Shown one piece after another: positions 1 through 12,607 of a stretch of DNA of 64,000 bases. The position numbers and the translations under genes are program-made. Origin of the DNA: Silene latifolia (taxonomy: Eukaryota; Streptophyta; Magnoliopsida; Caryophyllales; Caryophyllaceae); the NCBI RefSeq assembly GCF_048544455.1, contig NC_133537.1:312517738-312581737 (forward strand), written 5' to 3'. Each line of letters starts with the position of its first letter. Position 1 is the first letter of the stretch. A model generated the notes under the pieces. The model was given only the letters and a program-made list of their open reading frames with translations, ran no database searches and had not been told where the DNA came from.

Positions 1-2126
1 GGTTACTTTGCTCGCTAGCTCGTCCATGTACCCCATATATGCATCACCTACCTGTCAATCGTATTTTATACAAATACGAAAGCCACAGTCAGTGGGGAGT
101 AACTCCGAGTCCTCCCAGCCACGAAATGTCATAATTAATATAACATGTAAACATAAGAATATGAATACGAATCACACAATGCCTTAGCATATAGATGCTA
201 GACAATCGTGCTTATCATGTGAACAACAATATAACCACACATAGTCCTAGCATGTGAATACTAGACCGACTCGTACTACACTATCATGTGAATCACATAA
301 CATCCAGGAATCCAAACTCTATCAACCATAGCCGGCTTGCATCTCACCTTCTATGATTCATAGAATCACCAAACAAGAAAGGACAATATATCAAAGACAG
401 GCATAAGTTCTTAGTTCCGTCAATAGTCACTCTGTAACTCGAGTCTATACCCCGAGGTAGGGAAGGTAATCGAACCGGTATCTTGGCTCAGAGGTTCTAT
501 CAAAACATGGCCAAGACACAACACAACCCTAGCCTAAAATCACAAGCAGACCTAGACATGCGGATACACACCACCGCACCCAAGACCCACAATTTTTCTA
601 AAACAAAGTGAGTACCCTAAGGAGTCCACCAAAGGGTTGGCTAGTACTTAAGCTGACCACTTACTCTCAAAATAAGTAACGAGGTCATGCCCCAACTTGG
701 ATATAAACCCACCAAGTCAGAAACACAGAGGCTATCAAGCAGTGAACATACACTCGTCAAAGACTATAATGGCCTATCTATGATGAAGGCCGAAATACTC
801 ACCTAGGACCTAAATAAAACCAATCTAGGTCCCAGCTTGAATACTTTAGCCCACACCACACAAGACAAGTAGGATACCCAATTCAGCTGACAATCCAACA
901 ATATCTCCATTATCAATAATAATCCAAATTCCAGCTAACCGTTAATTTCATAATTCATGAGAACAAGCTAAAATGGCAAAGAGGCAACAAGATCAAGTAT
1001 AAGGCAAACCAATTCATCCAACAACCAACATGTGAAATGATAATTACAAATATTAAGGCATCAACGTAAAATATCCAATAACCAATCTCACCTCAAAGAC
1101 AAACCCTCGACCCGAGTCCCGTGACGGGTCATCGGTCAAATCGAGGCTGACTGGTTTAAACCTAGTTTGACCAAACTCGTTCGGTCAACTGCCCACTCGT
1201 AGTCTTGGCCTACTTTGGCCCAATTTACAAATTTTATCGCAATATTATTCTCATGCTATTTCCAATTTCTATCATGTGAAAAACGAAAGTAAAACATTAT
1301 CAATCACCTAAACACTTATCAAACAACAAACACAACATCAACTACTAATGTGACATTAATTCGTCGAGTAACTCGGAATAGTTACCTTACGCTAGCAAAG
1401 AGACAAGTAATAACTTGAGAAAGCTTCTAAAACCCAAAATTACTCTTCATCTTCAACCACATATGAGGTACCTAAAATAATTATGTGAAAGGACGATATT
1501 AACGAATTATCTTTATATAAAATATGAGACGGAAATTAATTTAATTATATTTTAAATAAACCAAACTAGTGTCAAAACAAATTATAGACACGGCTCTAAA
1601 ATTATTATGACAACCTCAAACTCTACTAACCACCAACTACACATAGCCTCAAACTCGTGACTTAGCTAGGCACACGCCTAGGCCACGGCCAGCCATCGCT
1701 AAGCTACAGCCAAAGCCACGCCATGCCATCAGACTCGCCTAAAAGCAAGCCACAAAGAGTCCGACACGACCACCACCCGACCACCCATAGCCACCCTTCA
1801 CCCTACTTCATAACCTGACCCAAAAATCAGTCCAAAACAGAACCCAAAAGATGCCTAAGTTCGACCCCAACTCCAGTCCTCAAATGCAAAGTGAAAACTC
1901 ACGATGACAGCTCTCGTCCCTGCCCAAAACAGAGTACCAATCGTCCCCTTAAGACTCCATTCTCGCGCCTAAAAAAATTCCTAGCCGAGCCAACTAAGTC
2001 AGCATTTAAAACGGTTTTAGAGCGGAAATCCACAAGTATAAAGCAACTCAAAAACAGACCCTAAAGACTACAAAAATCGCCCCAACACGAGTCCAAATCA
2101 CCCAAAACAATCCCTACATGTCAAGA

Positions 2127-2351
2127 TACACCGTCTCAACTATAAAACACACCAATTATCACCCAAAACAATCCATACATGTCAGCATACACCGTCTTAA
2201 ATATACCACTTACTAGCTAGCATCCCAAATGATCCCTAGAGGTCAGTATACACCGTCTCAATCATCTCCACATATCAGTATACACCGTCTCAACTATACA
2301 ACTGACTAATTAACATCCATAAGGATCCCTATATATAATTATACACCGTCT
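2127..2351. repeat. Imperfect tandem repeat, TACACCGTCT core
   Basis: The 10-mer TACACCGTCT recurs at 2127, 2188, 2249, 2281 and 2342, giving spacings of 61, 61, 32 and 61 bp. Surrounding words such as ATCCCTACATGTCAG recur in a degenerate form. It sits inside the partial LTR, as tandem subrepeats often do in long Ty3/gypsy LTRs. Confidence 0.6.
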
Positions 2352-2762
2352 CAAATATAAAACAGACTAACCAGCATTCGAAATAAACATATTTTACAAG
2401 TAATATCGAGTAATCCATAATTGTTACCTTTTTCCGATTGAACTAATCATTTATGACTAACAAATCTTCTACAAGACCGTCTATTTTAGTACATACAACC
2501 GTCTTATAATAAATAAAGCTGAAAATATAAATGGGTTTGTAAAAATACATGACGAAAATGAATTTTACTTACAACGGATTGACGAGAACGACGAGAGGAG
2601 CGCTATGGAACAAAAATAGTTGAAAACGGATGAGAAACGGACGACCGAAAATCGATTTTACGAAAGAAAGAAAAAAAATGAAACGTGAAAAAAAGAAGAA
2701 ACAGGAAGGGAGAAGAAGAAAGAGACGTAGGAAATGAAAATGAGGCAAAGAAACTGCCACCG

Positions 2763-2776
2763 CTATTTATTATACG
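2763..2776 (-). promoter_or_regulatory. TATA-like motif of the minus-strand LTR
   Basis: Read on the minus strand the segment gives TATAATAAATA, about 545 bp inside the LTR start and just ahead of a pyrimidine-rich leader. This is where a U3/R boundary would be expected and it supports the minus orientation of the LTR. Motif inspection only. Confidence 0.3.
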
Positions 2777-3319
2777 TGACGTTTCTTCGTCGTTAAGAAA
2801 CTTCGATAGTTATTAAAACCGTTTAGAGTTAAATTTAACCGGTTTTAGTAAAAGTTTCAAGTAATAAAACTAATCAATAAGAAATAAATTTAATGAGTGA
2901 AAATAAAATAAACTCAGCTAGTTAACGTAAATAATACAATATCAGCTTGAATCGGAATTATTAGCGATTTTTACAAAACTAGCGGATATTAATAAAAATT
3001 GCTAATTTAGTGAAATAAGCTCAAAATAGCTAATTGGACGGTTTTGTTCCCAAAATCCATCTCGGGTTCACTTAAAACAACTTTCATAAGGACTCGTAAA
3101 GAAACGGAAATTATTAAATAAATAAACTCGAACTAATTTCAATAAACTCGAACTAACTTTAAATAAACTTATTAATGATTATTAAAATTAACGTATCGAA
3201 TTATCATGAAATTAATTAATTAGCTAAGCATATATATATAAATCGTTAAATGATGTAATTAAATTCAAAATAGCAATTAAAAGAATTTTATCCAACTTAA
3301 TAAAATACGGGGTGTTACA

Positions 3320-3824
3320 ATAGCCTTAATTTATTTTGTTTTCTAATGGTGTATTTTGCCTTCTAAACTTATTACCATTCGGCGCATTTTTCGCATACTA
3401 CTTGTGGTTATGGCCCAAGTAGTTCTTAAACATGTTGTTAATTCGGCCCATTTGGCTTAAACATATTTTCTTTGGTTTGTATGCTACCTTAATTCGTCGG
3501 TACTTATGGTTATTTACGGTTTCTTAGGGTTCTTAAATCGTTCTTATCTCTTGTCTCGTCGTATATTATTCTAGTCATTTTATGTTTGTTCTTATCTTTT
3601 CGATGATGTCAAGAGGGGAAAAGAACGACCATGGTAAGCATTTGCCTAAGCTTGCTCCTTGTCAAGACCAATTGTTTCTTAAAGTCCTTTAAGTTTCGGT
3701 TTTCTGTTAATCGTTTGATCTTGCGTTGATCTTTATCTATAAAGATGACGGTATTATAATGAGGGGGGAACTATATACTTAGTCACAATTTTAAGAGACT
3801 TGCCATCATCAAAAAGGGGGAATT
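3320..3824 (+). mobile_element. Probable 3' internal tail of a Ty1/copia element
   Basis: This AT-rich stretch has no usable reading frame. It ends in a purine-rich tract (AAAAAGGGGGAAT, 3811-3823) directly in front of TGTTGAACC, which looks like a polypurine tract next to a copia LTR. I read it as the untranslated 3' end of the internal region, cut on its left by the Ty3/gypsy LTR. No domains remain to confirm the family. Confidence 0.4.
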
Positions 3825-5449
3825 TGTTGAACCATATAGAATATATGTTTATGTTTTGATGATGTCAAGAGTACTTTATATTATATATACTTGTTGCGCG
3901 TAATTGTTCGTTTAGTCTATTCAGATTAGACTTATTATTTGCAAAGCTTAAAGGATTGTGATAGAAGTATACAAAGATATATTGTGATCAAGCCCTCAAT
4001 CAAGGATCAAGATATTGCAAGATAGTGGAAAAATTATTCAAGCGTCATGAGAAGATGAAACTCATATAACGATTGATCAAGCTTGAATAATGAATTAGCC
4101 TATACTCGAAGATCTCCTAAGCAGATTAGAATAATGTAGGTGATTATCTCGTAATGGTAACATAAGAATGGATTTCTTATGTTAGTAAAGTTATAGCTTT
4201 GCAGCTATAACATTACTTACGTAGGAGCTCAATGTTATAGCTCTTCTACTATAACATTGAGATGCCAAACTTATATAACGCACGACTTAAGAAGTTTTCA
4301 AAATTGTTTTTGAAAAATGTTTTTATCCCTTTTAAATGTTTTAGCAAAATATTTATTTAACAAGGAAGCCTATATTCATATAGAGTGTGGTTTTATTTTA
4401 AATCTTATAATTAGTAATTATATTGGATTAACTTATGAGTTAAACCATATTACTAATTAGGGTTTCTAATAAAGCATACTCTTTAACCCTAAATCTAACC
4501 TAATATCAAGTTAGGGTTTTCACGAAAAATGAGGCATGTGAGCCGTGTTTGTTTCGTGTGAGCTTAAGGATAAAAGTGTCTATTGTTAAGATTTTATTCT
4601 CTAGAATTATCTTAACATATATTTTATATTTAGCTTGATATGGTTATTTTTGATAAGAATATTTTTGTTATGAAAAATCTTATCATATCTTAAGATTTAA
4701 GGGAAGAATAATTTATAAATTATCTTTTGGAATATTCTTTATTATCTCTTTGGGATTTAAGGAAAGAAACAACAAAGATATGATTTGTTTGCATATCTGA
4801 TATTTCGGCCATTAGGGTTTCGTGGAAACCATGTACTTTGCTTACTCTCTTGCTATAAATACTTTACTCTTTGCTACATTTGAAATCAAGACCTTTGAGC
4901 ATAATTTGATTTTATTTTAAAAGCAAAAAACCGTGTTTTACAAGCAAAAACCGTTTTATTATTTTGAAAAGGTCGTGTGTCATATAAACTTGTGCATTCA
5001 TTCTTTCGTTATCATCATAAGATAATAGTGCTTAATTGATTTCTTACTCGTTCATTAACGTGAACTTTTAGTAGAATCATTAGTGCTTTCTTATTAGCGT
5101 AAGTTAGTCACTCGAGTATTTAACGGTACTCACTTGAGTTACAACTAGGGTTAGTTGTACGAGTTGGGTTAGTAAATTTGTAATCCGTAGAAAGGTACTA
5201 AATTTATTAATCGAGAATAGTGGACGTAGGTTTCGATTTGTGAAACTGAACCACTTTAAAAATCCGTGTGTCTCTCTTTCTCTTTCGTTTATTTGCTTTG
5301 TTTTAATTAGTTACTTAGTTAATTAGTTAAAGTTTAATCAATAAACTTTAAATAATTAATTATACATTTGCAATCGAAAAAGTGAGCTAATGTTTTTTAA
5401 ATCCTCAATACCCCCCCCCCCCCCCCTGAGTATTTCGGATCAATAAACA
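3825..5449 (+). mobile_element. Ty1/copia-like LTR (about 1.6 kb)
   Basis: The LTR begins TGTTGAACC immediately after a polypurine tract and contains TTTTGATGATGTCAAGAG, a phrase common in SIRE/Maximus-type copia LTRs. It carries a run of 16 C (5411-5426) followed by TGAGTATTTCGGATCAATAAACA, trimmed here as the likely right end; such a C run near the end is usual for these LTRs. The right boundary is a guess to within about 30 bp because no second LTR or target duplication is visible. It adjoins the 3' side of the TPR gene. Confidence 0.45.
4228..4261. repeat. Short perfect hairpin in the copia LTR
   Basis: Two perfect 13-bp arms (CTCAATGTTATAG at 4228-4240 and its complement at 4249-4261) flank an 8-base loop. 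A second, smaller hairpin of the same GTTATAGC word lies just upstream near 4190-4210. Function unknown. Confidence 0.6.
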
Positions 5450-6241
5450 ACGGGTCAAGCTGGAACGAGCCATCCTCTTTTCTCTTAGAACACGCGTCCC
5501 GCTCTTGGGCTTCCGTAAACCTTCACAATATAGAAGAACGTCTAACCAGCAACATAGATTTATTTTTTTTACCTTAGCTCGAACCCGACTCGAACAACGA
5601 CGGCTAGTAGAATTCCCCACAAATGTGCTACATACTGCTCTTGATTGCGTCTTCACAGTTGATTAGACTAGAAACTGACTTTGACATGACAAAGAGCAAG
5701 AACCAACCTTCACAGGTTGGTTCAAAATGGTGGCTTCAGACAATGAAACTTTGCTAACCTCGCAAAACTGGTCGAAAATCTTTTCACGTGACAAACGAGG
5801 CTTCTTAACTTCATGAGAATTAGTCTCTTCGTAATTGAACTTAATAAGATTGCTAGATGGATAATAAATGTCCACCGATAGATAATGATTTTTGGGTGAA
5901 AGAGGGTAAGAGGGAACAGATGATTCCCGTGAAGGCTCTTCATGGGGGGTTCCCGAAAAAAATAGAAGATTGAGAGAAGAGGGGCCAAACATTCATGTAA
6001 GCCCCTGATTTGGGAAGGAAAAATTGCAAGTTCTTCCCAAGTTTCAAGTTTTCGTAATCTTTGTGAGACAGATACAATTTTTTTGTGGGCTTGTCTTTTG
6101 TTAGAAAAGCTGCATTTGGAAGTTCTTGGGGCAAAGGAAAGAGGAGGGATATTATCACACTGAAATGGTGAGGGAGAGGTAGACTTGGAACCGGAGCCGG
6201 AGTCCATAAACATGTCTGAATGTGCGCTACTTACAAACTGG
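5450..6241 (-). pseudogene. Possible decayed 3' part of the TPR gene
   Basis: Three overlapping minus-strand frames here encode protein-like but unrecognised stretches, for example HEVKKPRLSREKIFDQFCEVSK near 5770-5835 and SVSQRLRKLETWEELAIFPSQ near 6010-6075. None continues the TPR frame directly. A GTAAGT-type donor just after the TPR stop codon leaves open an alternative splice into this region. I cannot decide between a real 3' exon, UTR and decay. Confidence 0.25.
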
Positions 6242-6967
6242 TCACACGTAGTCGCATTTCCTACTCTCCATACTACTAGTGGAGGCTGCACTCGAACTAG
6301 GAGAAATGAACTTGTTGTCCATATTAGCATGAAGAAGAGGTTTCTTATTTTTCTTGTCTCTCCCAAAAGGGTCAAATTCGTAAGTGACCCGTTTTCCATT
6401 GGAATTCAGAAGCAAGCGTTCAGAAACAGAGATAAACTCACGAGCTACATCCTTGTTTTTTGGTGCAAGATTCAGCGCATACTTAAAATCGTCTAGAGTC
6501 TCCTCAAGCAGATTTAAATTCTTTAAGGCAGAGCCTCGCCTTAATAAGGCTTTCACATTGCAAGGATCAAAGCTTAGGACAAAATTGCACAAACAGCGGA
6601 CCTCATTATAGTTGGAAAGTTTAAGCTCACAAGCAGCTAAATTAAGGATAAGGGAGAGGCCAAGTGAAGAGGCAGCAGACTGATTTTGAGTGTCCGGAGT
6701 GGCAAGAAAACAGAAAAAATTAAGATCTAGCTTATAGAGACTGATAACAAGGGGTAAAATACCGTCTTTGAGAAGAGAATTACCCTGATCCTTTATCATA
6801 TGAATAGAGTGAAAAGAGGGCTCTCCCAAACTCACATTCCATTTAACTATACCCTCATCATCCAAACCAGCATCATCCATAATCAAATATTCGCCATGAT
6901 TGAGAAGAAGCGACATATAATCCATTAAAAAAGAGCTAAATTGTAACAGAGACGTATTTTGAAGCAA
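6242..6967 (-). CDS. TPR-repeat protein, FKBP/OEP61-like TPR type; 3' structure uncertain
   Basis: The open frame encodes 241 residues. Around residues 65-165 it has helix-turn-helix TPR pattern with tell-tale phrases such as NLAACELKL, CNVKALLRRGSALKNL and ALNLAPKNKDVAREF, as in the carboxylate-clamp TPRs of FKBP62-type immunophilins or OEP61. Such domains usually bind Hsp70/Hsp90 C-termini. No FKBP catalytic domain is present. A segment about residues 185-220 (GKRVTYEFDPFGRDKKN) is charged and unfamiliar. The frame ends CDYV-stop; other minus-strand frames continue with protein-like composition over 5660-6240, so either a 3' exon exists or the 3' end has decayed. It is divergent from the GT61 gene, with 855 bp between starts. 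Product name is from TPR pattern only. Confidence 0.5.
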   Translation of the reverse strand: MLQNTSLLQFSSFLMDYMSLLLNHGEYLIMDDAGLDDEGIVKWNVSLGEPSFHSIHMIKDQGNSLLKDGILPLVISLYKLDLNFFCFLATPDTQNQSAASSLGLSLILNLAACELKLSNYNEVRCLCNFVLSFDPCNVKALLRRGSALKNLNLLEETLDDFKYALNLAPKNKDVAREFISVSERLLLNSNGKRVTYEFDPFGRDKKNKKPLLHANMDNKFISPSSSAASTSSMESRKCDYV

Positions 6968-7822
6968 GAAGGAACACGACTAAGATTTGAAACCCTAAAA
7001 GACCAAAAACAACAAAATTAAACGAGCTTACAACGAAAGAGTAGTCCTGCAATTTAAGACATCATCTTCTTGCAACTGAGTTGACCGCTGGGCTCAGGAA
7101 TTGATAGCGAATTTCACGAATTAATCTCTGAGCTCCGAGAAGGAAAACGAAACAAGAAACCGAACTAGGAGGATGATGGAGAAGGAGGAAGCGTTCGCCG
7201 GCGACCTGTTGGGGAGCAGAGAGGACGCCGACGAGAAAGGATAGGATGGGTAGACGGTAGGGAGATGCCAGGAAACGGTGGGATTTTTTGGGGATATTTT
7301 TTAAGGTCTTTTGGGATATTTTTTCTATTCCCTTCATTGTTGATAGACTTGGGAATAAAACATCTTGCAAACTTCTTATATAGACATTCCCTATTGATGT
7401 CAGTCTAACCCTTACACTCTCATGAAATTTTAACTAATCATTTATTGTCATTGTGCAAATGATGTACTTATACTAATAAACAAAACCCACCAAACAACAA
7501 TTAATTATTCCCACAAAATAAAATGACAACAACACAATCTTGCTTTGATGGATCCCCCTATGAAACAAGACATGGGCCACACTTACCTTTAAATGAAAGG
7601 ACATTAATTAATTCAATTAAAATTGAATTAACAAAACTATGAACCCACTTCACTCAATAACTCACTCAAACAACCTTACTTGTTCAAGAATAAAAATTCC
7701 ATGTTTTTGGCAAAGTTATGCCGACACTTGTTGGACTAATAACATCAATAATACAATACAAATTTCTCAATAATTATACTTGTATATAACTACCAAATTT
7801 CAAACCAACATTTTCATTAAAG
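6968..7822. other. Intergenic, divergent TPR/GT61 promoter region
   Basis: This is the 855-bp gap between two divergent starts. It has a GC-richer patch (7100-7370), probably 5' UTR of the minus-strand TPR gene, and then AT-rich sequence up to the GT61 start. No repeat or RNA gene was recognised. Confidence 0.5.
7783..7789 (+). promoter_or_regulatory. Candidate TATA box of the GT61 gene
   Basis: TATATAA lies 34-40 bp upstream of the chosen ATG at 7823. That is close for a plant TATA box and would leave a very short 5' UTR. Consensus match only. Confidence 0.3.
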
Positions 7823-10800
7823 ATGGGGATGAAGAATAAGGAACCCATTTTGAGAAAGGTCTTGGTTTTCTCTGCTCTACCATTGTTCATTCTTCTATTA
7901 CTTTTGTGTCATGACCAACAACACTCTTTTGCAACTTATTCATGTAAGTTGTTCCTCTCTTTTGTTCATTCTTCTTTTTTTTGGTTTACATTGTGCAAAG
8001 GGAGTATGACAAGTTTGGGCCATCGATCGTGCCTTAAGTTGATATTTTATGGGTGAACTGACAATACAATAGTATAATCCCCATCACTCCAGTCTCTAGC
8101 ACTAAATGTAAATGAGATTGGAACCTTAATTATGGTACCATTCTTGAACAAGTCTCAACAATAATATCACCCCAAATATATGCTTTCAAGGGTCTTTAAT
8201 TCCGTATAGCGGGATAAGGATCGGATACATGCAGCCTTATTATTTAGTAGTAACAAAGACGGTTTTCGGGTGACCAATAATGAAAATTGAGAGCTACACT
8301 AATCGACTTTAGTGTCACTAGGTAAGGGTTGCAGTCGATTTAGCGAGTCATTTAACTTTGATTATATTTTAAGTTAAACAAGACTAAAAGAGTGAGTCTT
8401 TGTTTGATGGAAATGAATAACAAACTAGGTAGTGCAACTATTGCAGTCATACAACGGTCTTACATGATAATTTGTGATTGTATTATGTTACGCATTTTGC
8501 ATAAATTTGTTGGGACTTAGTGAGAATCATTTTTTAATTAATTGTAGCAGATGAAGGGCAGGATGATGAGAAAAATACTGAGCATCACAGTTTAGGAGAG
8601 GTAGAGTCAGCAGAGCTACATTCCAAGCTAAGAAGGCTTGTTAATGGTAAGTTAATCACCATCACTACCTTTTTTTTTTTTTTTGTTCTTTTGAAATTCA
8701 TATTTTCATGATAATCATTCTCATTCTCATAACTTTTGATTCGTGATTGGGTTGATAATTGATGTACATGTGTGAAATTTTGGAATCTACCAACTTTTTC
8801 AAGAAAACAACTAACACTATTTGGGCACCATTAAAGTGAGTGTATTAGATTCTCTTAAAAGAAGTGCCTTAAATATGATGGGTATAGCTTTTACTTAACC
8901 ACATTTTATGCTTAACTTCCAATATCATTTTCATTGTTGTAAAAAATCATATAATCAAGTAGAGTGAAAGGGCAAGAAATTATGTAACATTGATCTTTCA
9001 TTAAGACAAGAATTTGTAGTATTATAAAGGCGATTTAAAAGTCCGACCTATTATCAACTTATACTATCATTGAAAGTACAAAGAATTTGATATGTACTCC
9101 GTAGCTAGTTTATAAGAATAAGAACATCTCACCATAAGTTATCGTCTTATGCCATGGCTAGGTTACGAAAAGTTGCAACCTTATCTTTTACTAAGTCGTA
9201 GATCCGCCTCAGATCACCATATGGTTCGTTGGTTGTTTTTTTTTTTTTTTTTCTAATAGAACACAAAGGTAGTGGTAATATACTATACATTATTTGATTT
9301 GCGAGTTGTCATATGAAACCGTTGAGGTTATTAGGACAAAAATCATTCTGTATTGTTTAGGTTAATAATAGGCCATGGGAGTGTTTCTAACATGCAATTG
9401 ATTTGGCTTATTGTTACAAGATTCAAGTGGATGAGTCTCATATCTTTTGTTGTATACTTGTATGGTGGAAGAATATCAGAAATATAAATTTGATTAAATG
9501 GCTAAAAACTGACAGCTTTTGAGCATGTGACATGTTAAGACTGTTATAGTCTTCTTCAATCCATTATTCATCTTTCTTGTGTCCACATATTTTTATGCTT
9601 CTTACTCCTTGCTTACTTGGTAGGCCATCTTCTGTCACTTTCTATTTGTTTTCATCTCTTTACAACTCTGGATCACACTATATTAACATTCGTCACAAAC
9701 TCTTGTATGACATGATCTCGAACTTTAATAGTTTTTTTTATTTTGTCTAAAAATCAATTTATAGTAATTGTATATCCTTGTTCTGTTTTAGAATGATTTT
9801 GCTTCAAGCTGGGATTGAACCGAGCTGAACTGCATTGAAATTAAATTATCTTACTTTGTGGATCGGTCGTCTTTTTGTGGCCCATCAGTGCTGGCCAAAG
9901 TGCCAATAATGCTTAAAATACTGTGCGCATAATGTCGCATTTTTTGTCACTTGCTATTTGTAATCAAGGTTTGAAACACATTACCGCAATAACATTTTGA
10001 AGTGGTATATGCCAATTTTAATCAACCGAGATTAGATATCACGATGATAGAGTGGTATATATACCCAAAAGTTCACCCCATATATTTGAAGTAAGAGTAT
10101 GATGGAAGTGCCGAAAGTTTACCCATTCATGATTCACTAATATTACTATGATAGACGTCTAGTCTAATACATGGTTGCTTAATGATGAATCAGGGAACGA
10201 TCTGACTAATTTTGATGCAACCGGGATTTCTTATGACGTTGATGACTTCACTGAAATAAGTGTAATAAGCAAACCAGTCATATTCGACCAGAAATCTCTA
10301 AGTCTATATGTACCATCAAATGATGCAATCCAACCAGGCAGAAGGAAAGTCAAGCCATATCCAAGGCGAGAAGATCCGACTGCTATGGAATGGGTTACTC
10401 CCGTGGATATAATCACTGGAAATGCTACCCAAATCAGACCTCCATCATGTCAGATAATGCACCATGTACCTGCTTTGTTTTTCTCATTTCAGGGATTTGT
10501 AGAGAACCCGTTTCACGCCTTCAATGAGGTAGTAATACCGTTGTTTCTCACCAGCTGGCATTTCAGATCTCAGGTCCAGTTTGTGCTCACTGATTATCGA
10601 TATGAGTGGTTTTGGAAATATACACGGGTCATTGAGAAGTTGTCGCGTTATGAGGTCATTGGCACAAAAGATAGCAAAATGGTTCATTGCTTTCCTGCTG
10701 CTGTTGTTGGGCTCAGGTATTTCTTCTTCGATTTGGTTTGTTTAAATACATTGGTCATTATTGTAAACATAAAAACGTATGATCATTCATGAGAAATAGA

Positions 10801-11687
10801 GCAGCGGTATCTTGTTTAGTCGAGGAAAAAAACCAATGTATTCGAAATTCACGGGAATTCTATTTAAAATGGAAGAAATTGTTTATGCAACACGTAAAAT
10901 CGTGGGACATTTTACTTCCTAGACCATGTGAATTTCTATGCTAAACCAAACGACCACATTCTGTCTGAAACCTGCGAGAATTTGAGAGTAGTTCTGGACT
11001 GCTAGATCAAATTAAAGCCCTCTTTGTATTCAATCTTGTAGGTACCATGAAAATCTCGCGGTGAACAGCAGCAAAGTTCCTCTAGGATACACAATGCAAA
11101 ACTTCAGGCAATTCCTGTGGAAAACATACAAGGTGAAGGTAAAAACGGCATTGAATCTTGAAAAACCAAAGTTGCTTCTCATATCTCGCAAAGGATCGAG
11201 AATGTTTCTCAATGAAGACGAGATGGTGAGAATGATGGAAGAAGAGTTAGGCTTTCAAGTGTACAGAGCATTGCCAAATGAGACATCAGACCTCAGCAAA
11301 TTCGGCTCAGTTGTAAACTCATGTGAAATAATGCTCGGAGCCCACGGGGCCGGACTCACAAACGGGTTGTTTTTACCTACTGGTGCGGTCATGATCCAGA
11401 TGGTGCCGTTGGGTCTGAACTGGGCTTCGGATAACTATTTTGGCGAACCAGCTCCAGGCATTGGACTTAAATACATTAGGTACAAGATTTGGAGGAACGA
11501 AACCTCACTTTACGAGAAATATGGGCCTAATGACCCGATTGTATCGGATCCTGGGTCGATTTGGGCTAAAGGATATATGGCAGTTAAGAAAGCCTATGTT
11601 GATGAACAAAATTTTAGAATCAACCTAGTTAGGTTGAAGAGTGTCCTTATTGAAGCCTTAGAACTCATGGGACGATCTTCTGCCTGA
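7823..11687 (+). CDS. GT61 family glycosyltransferase (DUF563), 4 exons, 462 aa
   Basis: Exons 7823-7943, 8548-8646, 10194-10716 and 11042-11687 join in frame (1389 nt) with GT donors and AG acceptors. The protein is a type II membrane protein: short basic N-terminus, hydrophobic anchor at about residues 12-28, acidic stem, then the lumenal GT61 domain. Family hallmarks are VENPFHAFNEVVIPLF near the domain start and MLGAHGAGLTNGLFLP near residue 345-360. GT61 enzymes act in the Golgi, adding xylose, arabinose or GlcNAc to xylan side chains, N-glycans or glycoproteins. The acceptor of this member cannot be read from sequence; EOGT/XYLT/XAT-like annotations are all possible. The start ATG is the first in frame and gives a normal anchor. 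Intron 2 is about 1.55 kb and AT-rich. The gene looks intact. Confidence 0.88.
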
Positions 11688-12373
11688 TTAGAGTGTGTAT
11701 ATACATTACATTTGTAAATGTAATTATATTCATTTTTCAATTGTTGCTTGGATCAACTTGATGTGAGCATGGATTTGGTCTTAGGATAGGTTGGATTGGA
11801 GCTTACACGTTCAAAAATTTTGTGTACAACTTTATCCCGTTGCATTAGAGACTAGTGCTTTAGTACTTATTTAAATTGATGGGCAAGTAGAACTGCCTAA
11901 CCATCCCAAGTAAAGGTCACCATAATTGGGTGACTATCTATTTTTACTCTTAATTCCACTTTATTAATCTTGACCTAATTTCACCCTCCCATAAAGAAGG
12001 TCACACCTTAAGTCATCAACTCAATCATTTTCCATCTTCCAACATTTTTAATCATTTCCTACATTCTCTATTCCAACAAAACTCCTCTCTTATAAATAAG
12101 TTAATTTTATAAATTTGTAAATATGTAAATAAAACAATAATTACTCCAATATGTTAAGTATATTATTTTTATTTCGTACATTTGTAAAAAAATAAATTAA
12201 AATAATAATGTTGAAATTTTAAAAAGTGAAAACGAATTTATTGACAATAAATAAAGTTAATTGAAAACATGATTTAACATATAAAAATACCGCATACATA
12301 GGATAAAAAAACATGAAATTTAATTTTATGAGCTAAAATACAACAAAATAATAAAATGCAATCCAAACAAATT
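11688..12373. other. Intergenic, AT-rich, no gene seen
   Basis: GT61 3' flank followed by AT-rich sequence. A block starting GGGCAAGTAGAACTGCCTAA near 11881 resembles a terminal inverted repeat, but no matching partner was found on the other side of the transposase fragment. Confidence 0.4.
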
Positions 12374-12607
12374 CTAGTTTCGGAAGTTTTGCCAAATATA
12401 ATCAACGAGATCATTTTTCAAAGTGATATGAGTGGCACGATCATGAATCTCGCCATGAATTTCTACGAATCGTTCTTGAGCAGACCTTGTAAGACGATGA
12501 AATTCATACGGATCATCACTAACTAAAGTCGGATTATCTTCTTTGAACTCTGCGATTATGTTTTCATAGTTAAGATAGGTTTCTCGTTCATCTTCAACTA
12601 GCATCAC
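12374..12607 (-). pseudogene. PIF/Harbinger-like transposase (HARBI1/ALP1-type) C-terminal fragment
   Basis: The 77-residue frame contains LVEDERETYLNYE and ends with a charged helix, LKNDLVDYIWQNF. This matches the C-terminal tail of plant PIF/Harbinger nucleases and their domesticated ALP1-like relatives (usual form ...IVEDER...LxxDLVEHIW). The catalytic DDE core is missing, so on its own it is a fragment of a roughly 400-aa protein. The initiator Met is only the first Met in the frame. No target duplication or TIR pair was found. It could be the last exon of a decayed copy. Family assignment is from motif memory. Confidence 0.55.

Larger units (their letters stand above)
1..3319 (-). mobile_element. 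Partial Ty3/gypsy LTR (Tekay/Del-like), runs off left edge
   Basis: On the minus strand the sequence opens at 3319 with TGTAACACCCCGTATTTT, a very common start of plant Ty3/gypsy chromovirus LTRs. About 545 bp inside, on the same strand, lies a TATA-like AT stretch, followed by a pyrimidine-rich leader. There is no coding potential: the only open frame here (2569-2760) is low-complexity. Internally it has about five imperfect copies of a TACACCGTCT-bearing unit (2127-2351). The other LTR end, PBS and flanking duplication are outside the window, so it could be a whole element's LTR or a solo LTR. Family placement is inference from the termini. Confidence 0.55.

Noticed and set aside
2569-2760. 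63-codon Phe/Leu-rich frame
   Set aside because: Translation of the pyrimidine-rich leader of a minus-strand LTR; common artefact.
7062-7370. 102-codon minus-strand frame upstream of the TPR gene
   Set aside because: Not similar to anything known to me; position and composition fit 5' UTR or promoter sequence.
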